DNA from: REEB95 sp963762425
Lineage (GTDB): Bacteria > Pseudomonadota > Alphaproteobacteria > ATCC43930 > CGMCC-115725
Reading direction: 5' to 3'
Assembly (NCBI GenBank): GCA_963762425.1
Contig: CAVXKY010000001.1
Location: forward strand, 1 to 64,000
DNA length: 64,000 nucleotides
The notes under the pieces are model-generated. The model was not told the origin of the DNA. It saw only the letters and a list, made by a program, of their open reading frames with translations, and did not search any database. Below, piece by piece: positions 23,826 through 30,753 of the stretch. The position numbers and the translations under genes were made by a program. The stretch's first letter is position 1. The number at the start of each line of letters is the position of its first letter.

Positions 23826-24297
23826 TTGCCCCCAAAAATCCCAGGGCCGAATTTCACTCGCGCAGAAGTTTTCTACTAGTAGTTAGGTCTTAAATACTGG
23901 TTTCATGTGTATAGATAGTGGCTTAAGCGGTCAATCACGGTGACTGTAACACCCTGTCGCTCCAGGCCGCAAAATCCTCTGGCAAGCCCTGACGCTGCAC
24001 AGGTGATTCCAACCGAATCCCCTGAGAATGATTGGCTTTCGCTTGGGACCATAAGGTGATGCCAATATGTCCCAGGTAAAAAAATGCGGATGTTGCGCGG
24101 TAATTCATGCCGCTGGAGTCGGTCTGCCGACTGGTCGAGGAACACCGCGCCGACGGTTTCTGTCTTCTAGTTTGGTAACGTCTGCTTTGGGTCAAAAGCG
24201 GACATGGCGGCATGACATTGGAATGTTCGGTTTACCAATTGCTAGGCGCTATCCTTGAGCCGTCCTATGCTCCGCCTTGCGATATGAGGGGGACAGA
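23826..24297. other. Region upstream of the autotransporter, with a repeat unit
   Basis: There are 472 bases without a recognised gene. Next to the autotransporter start the sequence is AT-rich and contains the direct CTACTAGTAGTTAGG motif near 23872, a possible promoter zone. At 24178-24236 lies a two-hairpin repeat. A minus-strand open frame at 23935-24213 resembles no known family, and I do not call it a gene. Confidence 0.5.
24178..24236. repeat. Two-hairpin GCGGACAT repeat, second hairpin truncated
   Basis: The first hairpin ACGTCTGCTTTGGGTC with AAAAGCGGACAT is followed by the same spacer (CATGACATTGG) as at 19877-19951, then AATGTTCGGTTTACC, after which the unit stops. The shared spacer shows that the pair of hairpins moves as one unit. 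Confidence 0.7.
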
Positions 24298-24609
24298 ATG
24301 ATCCGAGTTCTTATTATTAGTTCCGTCCTATTGATCACCTTGGCTGTGCCGGCTTTTGCTGAAACCGTCGTGCTCACCTGTACGGCCCCGGGCTCCAATG
24401 CAGCCCCGATCTATATAACCATCGACACAAACGCCAACACGGTTCGAGACAGTGACGGAACGTGGCCCGCACGAATTACCGATAAAAAAGTGACCTGGAC
24501 GTCGCACAACCGGACGACCGGCTCCAACTCTACAATGTATTACGACCGCGATAGAGCGATGCTCTATGGCGGCTACCACTGCGATGGAGCACAGCAGAAG
24601 CATTTTTAG
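24298..24609 (+). CDS. Small secreted two-cysteine protein (paralogue of 676-1005)
   Basis: A 103-residue protein from ATG 24298 (GGGGGACAG upstream): signal peptide IRVLIISSVLLITLAVPAFA, then mature VVLTCTAPGSN, PIYITIDTNANTV, WPARITDKKVTW, YYDRDRAMLYGGYHC. It follows the protein at 676-1005 motif by motif (LTCT-x-P, I-x-ID, ARI-(S/T)-D-x-K, W, GGY-x-HC), although the two genes are 23 kb apart. The function is unknown. It stands alone, with a hairpin repeat 60 bases upstream. Confidence 0.7.
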   Translation: MIRVLIISSVLLITLAVPAFAETVVLTCTAPGSNAAPIYITIDTNANTVRDSDGTWPARITDKKVTWTSHNRTTGSNSTMYYDRDRAMLYGGYHCDGAQQKHF

Positions 24610-25122
24610 TTATCACATCGATCTTGTGCGGCCGCTGCCTAATGCAGAATGGGCGCTATCGCTATTAGGTAGCAAATGGGCCTTGGAACAATTCCGGGGC
24701 TACCTGTTCAGTTTTTGATAGTGCTGAAAGGTTGAATGTGGTGCGGGGTCCTGTGAAAAACCCCAAACAGATTCAAGATTCCTATTATCAACAATACCGT
24801 GAGCAAGATGGCGAGAGCTTGCGGGCGGGGTGGCGGCTTACGACGGCGGCTCATATTCCCCTTCCATGCTTACGCAGCGAGGATAGTCCGGCTACCCCTA
24901 AAAGCGGACATTAGACTGCGGTCGTGGAACGTCCGCTTTGTGCCAGAAGCGGACATCAACGGCTTACTCGGACAAACTCCTAGGCAGCAAAGCGCGGCGC
25001 GGACAAAGGTAGCGCGGTCGCTGACAAATTGGTTGGACACTTGGCGAAGTTGCCGCCGCCGCCAAATCGAAAAGATAGAATCCGATAACCGGGCAGATTG
25101 GATTCTGTCCCTAGATAAGCCC
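24610..25122. other. Gene-free stretch with a two-hairpin repeat
   Basis: There are 513 bases with no convincing gene. It holds a repeat unit at 24884-24957. Nothing else is recognised; the open frames here are short and lack ribosome binding sites. Confidence 0.5.
24884..24957. repeat. Two-hairpin GCGGACAT repeat
   Basis: The first arm is TAGTCCGGCTACCCC with TAAAAGCGGACATTA; the second is AACGTCCGCTTTGTGCC with AGAAGCGGACAT. The spacer GACTGCGGTCGTGG matches that of the IS30-split unit at 17161-17175. This intact second arm shows the target sequence that IS30 entered. Confidence 0.72.
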
Positions 25123-25938
25123 TTAACCTAGCTCCGGAACACAGTTCGGGGGAGTTCCGATAAATCCTGCGGGGCACGTCTGCGGCGACGAGCCGTTATT
25201 GTTCAGACCGCTTCCTGTCCCCGTGAGAAGCGGATTGTCCGGGTCGTCCTCGCGCTGGCGCCGGATCAGCGTCTTGGCTGGCCCGAAATAGATGCGCAGG
25301 CCGGTAAGCACATAGCTGTCGCGTTGACCGCTGAGTCCGGATTCAAGAAAGGTGGTTAAGCCTGGCAACGCCGCCACACCGAGCTGATATTCGGCACCGA
25401 GCAGTGCGTGAGTATGCGTCGGATTGAGATCAACGCCGCCCGTGAGCCGCAGATCGTCGAGTGGATACCAGCCGAGGTCGAGGGTACTGAAAGCGCCGGT
25501 TTTGGCGTTGCCGTTCTGGTAGCCGACCGCGGCCTCGGGCGTGAACTGGCCGATATAGAGCGCGCCCTCGCCCCCGTAGCGGTTGACATAGACGCCCTTT
25601 GACAGGGTGCTGGAAATGCCTCGGTCGGAGTGCAGCGCCACCACGCCGAGTAGGCCCTGGCTCGGATTACGCCAGAAGCCCTGACCAGCAATACCCCACA
25701 GGCCCTGACCGTTGCTATCGCCGCCGAGTAGATCAAGTTGGCCGCCGAAGCTATAGCCGAGCGGTACGGTCAGGCTGCCTTCGGCGATACCGGTTGGATG
25801 TGCGTTCATCTCGCCGCCTGCGAGCGCGGCCTTGCCGTTCACGGTTGAAACCGCTGGCCCCCCGTTCTGGGCCAGTGCTGCGCCAGGCAGCAGCAACCAA
25901 AAAAACACGGCGATACCGATTGCTGAAGCGGAACGCAT
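25123..25938 (-). CDS. Exported protein, possible outer-membrane barrel
   Basis: A protein of about 271 residues with a Sec signal (ASAIGIAVFFWLLLPGAALA, cut before QNGG). The mature part has alternating hydrophobic strands with many Gly and aromatic residues (LGYSFGGQLDLLGG, GIAGQGFWRNP, GALYIGQFTPEAAVGYQNG, TLDLGWYPLDDLRLTGGVDL, LTGLRIYFGP), which suggests a small beta-barrel. A charged stretch and a Cys pair (TCPAGFIGTPPNC) follow at the C-terminus. No family name is certain. Three consecutive ATGs (25944, 25941, 25938) follow GGGGGG; spacing favours 25938. It stands alone in the accessory region. Confidence 0.65.
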   Translation of the reverse strand: MRSASAIGIAVFFWLLLPGAALAQNGGPAVSTVNGKAALAGGEMNAHPTGIAEGSLTVPLGYSFGGQLDLLGGDSNGQGLWGIAGQGFWRNPSQGLLGVVALHSDRGISSTLSKGVYVNRYGGEGALYIGQFTPEAAVGYQNGNAKTGAFSTLDLGWYPLDDLRLTGGVDLNPTHTHALLGAEYQLGVAALPGLTTFLESGLSGQRDSYVLTGLRIYFGPAKTLIRRQREDDPDNPLLTGTGSGLNNNGSSPQTCPAGFIGTPPNCVPELG

Positions 25939-26124
25939 CATCATAACCCCCCGGTTCTTATGATATGGCTCAACACTTTCAATCAACTAATACTGGTGAT
26001 CGTTCCCTTTACCGTCAAGGAAATCCTAGATGAGCGAATTGCGCAAAAGCTGCCTGTGCAACGTACTTGCCAAGTATAATTCCCTTAGATCGGACAGCAC
26101 CGGCAGCTGAGCCAGTGAAAAGCG

Positions 26125-26199
26125 AATGTCCGCTTTGGGTCATAAGCCGACATGGCGTTATGTCATCTAATGTCCGCTCTTACCCCCAAAGCAGACATT
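26125..26199. repeat. Two-hairpin GCGGACAT repeat
   Basis: Hairpin 1, AATGTCCGCTTTGGGTC with ATAAGCCGACAT, has one stem mismatch; hairpin 2 is AATGTCCGCTCTTACCCC with CAAAGCAGACATT. The spacer GGCGTTATGTCATCT is a diverged form of that at 19877-19951. A further decayed half unit lies at 26637-26665. The surrounding 25945-26293 contains no gene. Confidence 0.68.
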
Positions 26200-26293
26200 G
26201 GTTGTGTGGCCGTACCCAGATCGGCTTGCACGCCTGCCGCCTCACCAATACCATCCCCTCCCGCGTTTCATTGTGGCGAAGGGGAGGGACGAC

Positions 26294-26584
26294 ATGGCCA
26301 AGGGATATTGGATCACCTTTTACCGATCGATCAAGAACCCGACCGCGCTGGCGGCTTATGCGAAGCTCGCCGGGCCCGCGATCCAGTCGAATGGAGGCCG
26401 ATTTCTGGCGCGCGGCAATCCCACCAAGGTCTATGAGGGTGGACTCAACCAGCGTACGGTGGTGGTCGAATTCGACAGCGTGCAGCAAGCCATCGCCACA
26501 CACGACAGCCCCGGCTACCAGGCGGCGTTGAAAGAACTCGCGGGCACGGTCGAACGCGACTTTCGGATCGTTGAAGGCGTCTGA
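26294..26584 (+). CDS. DUF1330 family protein
   Basis: A 96-residue single-domain protein of the DUF1330 (dimeric alpha-beta barrel) family: MAKGYWITFYRSIKNPTALA at the start, AYAKLAGPAIQSNGGRFLAR with GNP, then RTVVVEFDSVQQAIATHDSP and YQAAL. The enzymatic role is unknown for most members. ATG 26294 follows GGGAGGGAC. It is a stand-alone gene. Confidence 0.88.
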   Translation: MAKGYWITFYRSIKNPTALAAYAKLAGPAIQSNGGRFLARGNPTKVYEGGLNQRTVVVEFDSVQQAIATHDSPGYQAALKELAGTVERDFRIVEGV

Positions 26585-26808
26585 ACTCCGCTCCTGCGCG
26601 CCCTATCCCCATATTTTCGCTTTAGTCCGCCACGACAGATGTCTGCTATGGGTCAGACTCTGACGGGCCACTCGCCGCGGAGAAACTCCGCTTCGTATCA
26701 CTCCCAGACATCACGGCTCAAAGCCGGGAGCGGCGCGGACTCTGCGTTTGGCTTCCGCGTACCCCATCAGAATGCTATTATTCACGCTGATATCTGATCA
26801 TCTGGGAG

Positions 26809-27342
26809 ATGTCGATTAAGACGACGGGCCCCGAGCCCTCTCCCCTTAGCAACGAGCTAATTCGAGAGGGGTATGACTACTGGCTGCGCAAACGGGGGAC
26901 GCGGGCAATGCCTTCCCGCGCCGACATAGACCCAAACGAGATCAAGCGAGTTTTACCCCATGTTTTGCTGGTCGATGTGCTTGGGCCGCATCAATATCGA
27001 TACCGCCTGATCGGCACCGAGTGTGTCATAGCCCATGGTATCAATGCCGCTGGCCTAACGCTCGATGAGGCGTTGAAAGACTATCAGTACAAGGCCCACG
27101 TCATTGGGCTTTACGACCAATGCGTCAAAGACCGTCGTCCGCTTTATTCAGAAAGTCTGTTCTATCAAAGCGGAGCTCTTGATCATCATTTGAAGGTTTT
27201 ATTTATGCCCCTGTCAAATGACGGCACTACAGTGAACATGGTTTTCGCCATACAGATTATCCAGTTCATTGACGAAAAAACGCAGAATAATCATTTCACT
27301 TCGATGAAGCCGCACAAAGAGATCATACGCACGTCGTTTTGA
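26809..27342 (+). CDS. PAS_5-domain protein
   Basis: A 177-residue cytoplasmic protein that is almost entirely one alphaproteobacterial-type PAS_5 domain: YDYWLRKRGTRAMPSRADID, PNEIKRVLPHVLLVDVLG, YRYRLIGTECV, then YDQCVKDRRPLYSE and LKVLFMPLSNDG. Members are thought to sense or scaffold, with no output domain of their own. ATG 26809 lies directly after GGGAG, an unusually short spacing. The next start in frame would cut into the domain. Confidence 0.82.
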   Translation: MSIKTTGPEPSPLSNELIREGYDYWLRKRGTRAMPSRADIDPNEIKRVLPHVLLVDVLGPHQYRYRLIGTECVIAHGINAAGLTLDEALKDYQYKAHVIGLYDQCVKDRRPLYSESLFYQSGALDHHLKVLFMPLSNDGTTVNMVFAIQIIQFIDEKTQNNHFTSMKPHKEIIRTSF

Positions 27343-27364
27343 ATCTTTAGTCTACCCCTGAAAC

Positions 27365-28157
27365 ATGGCAGAACCCCGGGACAAGAGCAGTAGGTCCGAA
27401 AATTCAAACTGACCCACAACATACCCCTGGCACGGTCCTGGTCCTGGGCGCCAGATCCGATATCGCACGGGCAATCGCGCGGATTTACGCCAAGTCCGGC
27501 CACGACATCATTCTCGCTGCCCGTAACAGTGCCCAGCTCGAAGCGGACGCCAAGGATTTGGTGCTACGATTCGGCGTCAAGGTGCGAGTTGCCGAATTCG
27601 ACGCGCTCGACATCGGCCATCACGCTGATTTTCTCAACCGGCTCGGCGAATTGCCCGGAACCGTGATCTGTGTCGTGGGGTTCATGGGCGACCAGGCGGA
27701 ATCCCAGATCAAACCCGAAGCCGCCGAACTGGTGATGCGCAGCAACTACGTCGGACCTGCCGCTATCCTGGAACTAGCCGCCAACCGCATGGAGGCGCGG
27801 GGAAGCGGCACGATCATCGGCGTGAGCTCGGTTTCGGGCGAACGCGGCCGGGCATCCAACTATGTCTATGGCTCGGCCAAGGCGGGGTTCACCGCGTATC
27901 TCTCGGGGCTTCGCAGCCGGCTTTCGCGGAGTCACGTCGCGGTCATAACGGTCAAGCCTGGCTTCGTCGCCACCAGCAAAACCGCCGATCTGAATCTGCC
28001 CAAGGCCCTCACCGCCCAGCCCGACGAGGTCGCACGCGCGGTTCTAGAGGCGCAGCGGAAAAACCGCGACGTAGTTTATGTTCGGCCGGTCTGGCGGCCC
28101 ATCATGCTGATGATCCGCGCCTTGCCCGAGCGCCTCTTTAAAAAAACCCGTTTTTAG
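27365..28157 (+). CDS. DprE2-like short-chain reductase, start region frameshifted
   Basis: This is an SDR enzyme of about 260 residues. The Rossmann motif GARSDIARAIA, ILAARN, the FDALD segment, catalytic Ser (ISSVSGER-like VSSVSGERGRASN), YGSAKAG (Tyr-x3-Lys) and a C-terminal WRPIMLMIRALPERLFKK resemble DprE2, which reduces the keto intermediate made by DprE1. The C-terminal basic helix is characteristic. The coding frame from 27402 on has no ATG, GTG or TTG before the Rossmann motif. Removing one A from the AAAA run at 27399-27402 joins it to ATG 27365. An ATT start at 27402 is the alternative. The gene is separated from dprE1 by accessory DNA. Confidence 0.75.
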
Positions 28158-28331
28158 CCGCGGCTCTGATCTTTACCAAAGGTTATAAGCTGCCAAGATC
28201 ACGGACTGCGTTTCATTCGCACTATGTAGGAGTGCCTCGAATCACACACTTGTAACCAAAATCGGATAGTCGTTATAGTCAACTAGTAGATTATTGAGTT
28301 AGCAGCTGTATTTAAATCGGTAGGGAAGCTC

Positions 28332-28763
28332 ATGAACAAAAAGAGCGATACGACGATTATTGATCGGCCAGCGGTCGAGGAGCAATCCGAGGCAACCGAA
28401 AAGCCGCAAAAAGCCTCTGCCAATTCTGATACAGCTGGCAGTGTCGCCAACCTCGTCTACATCCTCTACCTCATCGCAGCAGTATTTCCTCCCGCCGGGT
28501 TTGCCGTCATTGCCGGTGTAGCCATGGCTTATATGAACCGGTCCGATGCGTCTGAATTGGCGCAGAATCATTACAGCTTTCAGATTCGCACTTTTTGGAT
28601 TTGGCTTGGCTTGGCCGTGATTGGCGCCATCGGCACCTATTTCCTGGTCGGCTTGCTTTTCCTTGTCGCCGTTTCGGTCTGGTTCATCATCCGCTGCGTC
28701 AAGGGCATGACCTTCCTCAATAAGGGCAAACCTTATCCCAATCCGGAGACTTTGCTCTGGTAG
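28332..28763 (+). CDS. DUF4870-type membrane protein
   Basis: A 143-residue protein with a charged, hydrophilic N-terminus of about 30 residues and three membrane helices (LVYILYLIAAVFPPAGFAVI; FWIWLGLAVIGAIGTYFLVG; LLFLVAVSVWFIIRCVKG). The NHYSFQIRTFW segment between helices and the GMTFLNKGKPYPNP end are typical of DUF4870/YidH-like proteins. Function unknown. ATG 28332 follows AGGGAAG. Confidence 0.75.
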   Translation: MNKKSDTTIIDRPAVEEQSEATEKPQKASANSDTAGSVANLVYILYLIAAVFPPAGFAVIAGVAMAYMNRSDASELAQNHYSFQIRTFWIWLGLAVIGAIGTYFLVGLLFLVAVSVWFIIRCVKGMTFLNKGKPYPNPETLLW

Positions 28764-28834
28764 ACAACGGCTCTCGAGATCAGCCGCAGATACCGGTCTT
28801 ATGCAAATAAATGCCGAGGAACTGAAAAATATCC

Positions 28835-29356
28835 TCAGCCTGAAGATGGTATCCGTTCAACAACAGAACCACCGATACCGAAGGGACGACCAGGAACCAG
28901 CTTGGAAATTTCGCGGCGACAGAGCGCCGAAATCCGAAGACGAATAATGGCCAGAGATATGGCGCCGATTGCGATTCCAATGACGATCTCGGCGATGCTA
29001 TGTGCGCCAATCAGCACACGTGAAATGGCAATGCCGAGCGCCAAGCTGACGCCGGCCAATACCAGAACGATCTTTTGCCAATTCTTGTTTCGTGCCGAAA
29101 CCAATAATGAAATGGCGCCGTAAACCAGCACGCTCAGGCCGGTATGACCGCTCGGATTGGAAGAGAGAATTTCTGGGCAAGCGTTATAAAAAACCTTCAA
29201 GATCGCCGTGGCAACGCCGCAAAACGCGACCGACAAGAACCACCAGCGGGCTGCATCCCATCGGGGCCAAAGCAACAGCCACACCAACACGACCACGGAC
29301 AGTGGCAGCAAAACCGCGAGATCACCGAGATTGGTCAGATAATAGATTGTAGCCAC
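28835..29356 (-). CDS. PAP2-family membrane phosphatase
   Basis: A 173-residue membrane protein with five or six helices and the PAP2 motifs NPSGHTGLS (PSGH) and SRVLIGAHSIAE (SR-x5-H-x3-D/E). The K-x6-RP motif is not obvious. Such enzymes dephosphorylate polyprenyl phosphates or lipids at the membrane. In mycobacteria a PAP2 enzyme is assigned to decaprenylphosphoryl-phosphoribose in the DprE pathway, and here it lies near the DprE2-like gene, so the same substrate is possible (inference). The start is GTG 29356 with GAGGAC upstream. It follows the protease gene by 112 bases on the same strand. Confidence 0.8.
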   Translation of the reverse strand: MATIYYLTNLGDLAVLLPLSVVVLVWLLLWPRWDAARWWFLSVAFCGVATAILKVFYNACPEILSSNPSGHTGLSVLVYGAISLLVSARNKNWQKIVLVLAGVSLALGIAISRVLIGAHSIAEIVIGIAIGAISLAIIRLRISALCRREISKLVPGRPFGIGGSVVERIPSSG

Positions 29357-29468
29357 GTCCTCACCCCCGCCGGAAAAGCGAAATCCGGCGAATTCAAAAA
29401 TATCCTAATCCCTGAAGATGAATCCCGTCTCGATGGTGGTGATGAACTGTGAAATAGTGGGCTTGCGA

Positions 29469-30263
29469 TCAATCCGACTTTTGCGGGGCTTCCGCGACTT
29501 GCACGGCGTGGCGACGAGAGGATAGCGGCGGTGAATAAAGCCACCAACCCCGGTCGTTGAGCGCGTAATAGGGCGTGTATTGCTCATCTTGTCCCGCCGG
29601 TTTGACCTCGGTTGCCAAATTATCGAGCACCAGTTCCTCGCCGTCCACCTTCACCACCGTGACGGCGTGGTCGAGGCTGCGCGCGATATCCCGCACCACG
29701 ACAAAACGCATCTGGTCTTCCGGCACGCCCGAATCCAAAAGCGCCAGGTACTTGGCTATGGCGTAATCCTGGCACTGGCCACCTCTGCTCAAGAATTCGA
29801 ACGGCGTTTCCCAATAACCTGGATTGCCCCAGTTTTTTCCCGCGGTCACGTAGGTCACATGATTGAAGGTGTCGTTCACAAGGGCTACGCGCTCTTGCAA
29901 CGGCAGGCCCTCGAGCTCGGTAATAAAGCCCTGCCACCATTGCACCGGGCAGGTTTTCGGATCACTTCCATCACAGGAGGATTTTGCAGCATCGCGTTGC
30001 GTAACGAACCGGGTATTGACGTTTTGCCAACGCTGGAACGCGCTTAGATTCGGGGAAAATGCTATTTCGCGCGACCCGAACAGAACATCTGATGTCGCTG
30101 AAGACATCACAATAGGAGCGAATAAGGTTGCCGATGAGGTGGAAGAAGTCACGGCTGGCGCGGGAGAAGTCTCCGGATTGGGTGCATTGACGGTGCTGCA
30201 GGCGGAAAACGACAGGACTGCGCAAGCCAGCAAGGCAAAACGTGATGGGGCGGAGAACAACAC
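29469..30263 (-). CDS. BTLCP/LapG-type periplasmic cysteine protease
   Basis: A 264-residue exported protein of the bacterial transglutaminase-like cysteine proteinase family (PF06035, LapG type). The catalytic triad is visible: Cys in GGQCQDYAIAKY, His in DHAVTVVKV and Asp in LVLDNLA. The N-terminus (FALLACAVLSFSACS) may be a lipoprotein signal. LapG cleaves large surface adhesins when cyclic-di-GMP is low, held in check by LapD; no lapD is in the window. Instead a cyclic-di-GMP-I aptamer directly precedes the gene (30272-30370). The start GTG 30263 has GAGG about 8 bases upstream, inside the end of the aptamer; TTG 30260 is possible. Confidence 0.88.
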   Translation of the reverse strand: MLFSAPSRFALLACAVLSFSACSTVNAPNPETSPAPAVTSSTSSATLFAPIVMSSATSDVLFGSREIAFSPNLSAFQRWQNVNTRFVTQRDAAKSSCDGSDPKTCPVQWWQGFITELEGLPLQERVALVNDTFNHVTYVTAGKNWGNPGYWETPFEFLSRGGQCQDYAIAKYLALLDSGVPEDQMRFVVVRDIARSLDHAVTVVKVDGEELVLDNLATEVKPAGQDEQYTPYYALNDRGWWLYSPPLSSRRHAVQVAEAPQKSD

Positions 30264-30271
30264 TGCGGGGC

Positions 30272-30370
30272 CTCATTCGGGAACCCCGCTATCTGCCCCG
30301 TGCGTTACGCCGGGAGACCGGAGGTTTTGCGTCCCCGGGTCACCCCGGTTTTGCCGTTTCGTGAAACGAA
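30272..30370 (-). promoter_or_regulatory. Cyclic-di-GMP-I (GEMM) riboswitch
   Basis: Read on the minus strand, the leader contains the three conserved blocks of the GEMM-I aptamer in order: GGCAAAACC (30355-30347), GGACGCAAAACCTCCGG (30334-30318) and TAGCGGGGTTCCCGAA (30291-30276). Between the first two is a closed hairpin CCGGG-GTGA-CCCGG (P2 arm); between the last two is the P3 arm with CCCG and CGGG. Known aptamers read GGCAAACC...GGACGCAAAGCC...TAGCGGGGTTACCGA. The aptamer ends about 8 bases before the GTG start of the protease, so the Shine-Dalgarno GAGG lies at its 3' edge. This suggests translational control. Whether ligand turns expression on or off cannot be read from the sequence. 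Confidence 0.85.
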
Positions 30371-30688
30371 CCCGCTCATGGGCTCGCTGCTCGAGCACCA
30401 CTAGAGCAAAGCTTCTTTAAGGAAGGCTTTAGCTCGTATTTCCCGGATGGCTTTCGCAATTGCGGCGTTCCTGGCTGCGCGGGCGCGGAGGAAACGCGAC
30501 GAAACATAAAAAAACGACGAATGGTTTACGCCGCGCATGGCGTTAACCACGTTTCCCTTAAAGTCCTAAAAGTCTTTAACCTATTTTTGTCGGAAAGCCT
30601 GTGACGCCCTCAACCGACCCGACGGAATTTGAAACGCTCGGGGATTGATCGCGCACATGCCCCTGCGGAAATAATCCCCGCCAAAAGA

Positions 30689-30719
30689 GAAAGCCGCCCG
30701 GGGAGGCGGGGCGGCTTTC
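30689..30719 (-). terminator. Terminator hairpin after the PEP-CTERM gene
   Basis: GAAAGCCGCCC (30689-30699) pairs with GGGCGGCTTTC (30709-30719), an 11-base-pair GC-rich stem with an A-rich/T-rich base on both sides. It begins 35 bases after the stop of the giant gene and separates it from the riboswitch-protease unit. Confidence 0.8.
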
Positions 30720-30753
30720 GTCGTGTGGCCGTTCTGGCTCTTGGCTTTAAGCT

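Larger units (their letters stand above)
30264..30753 (-). other. Leader and spacer between the giant surface-protein gene and the protease gene
   Basis: These 490 bases contain, in transcription order, the terminator of the upstream gene (30719-30689), about 300 bases with no gene, an imperfect hairpin near 30412-30434 and the cyclic-di-GMP-I aptamer (30370-30272). Confidence 0.65.

Noticed and set aside
23935..24213. Minus-strand 92-codon frame upstream of the autotransporter
   Set aside because: It overlaps a hairpin repeat, has no ribosome binding site and no recognisable similarity.
30351..30370. GTTTCGTGAAAC as a parS-like palindrome
   Set aside because: It lacks the CACGTG core of parS and belongs to the riboswitch leader.
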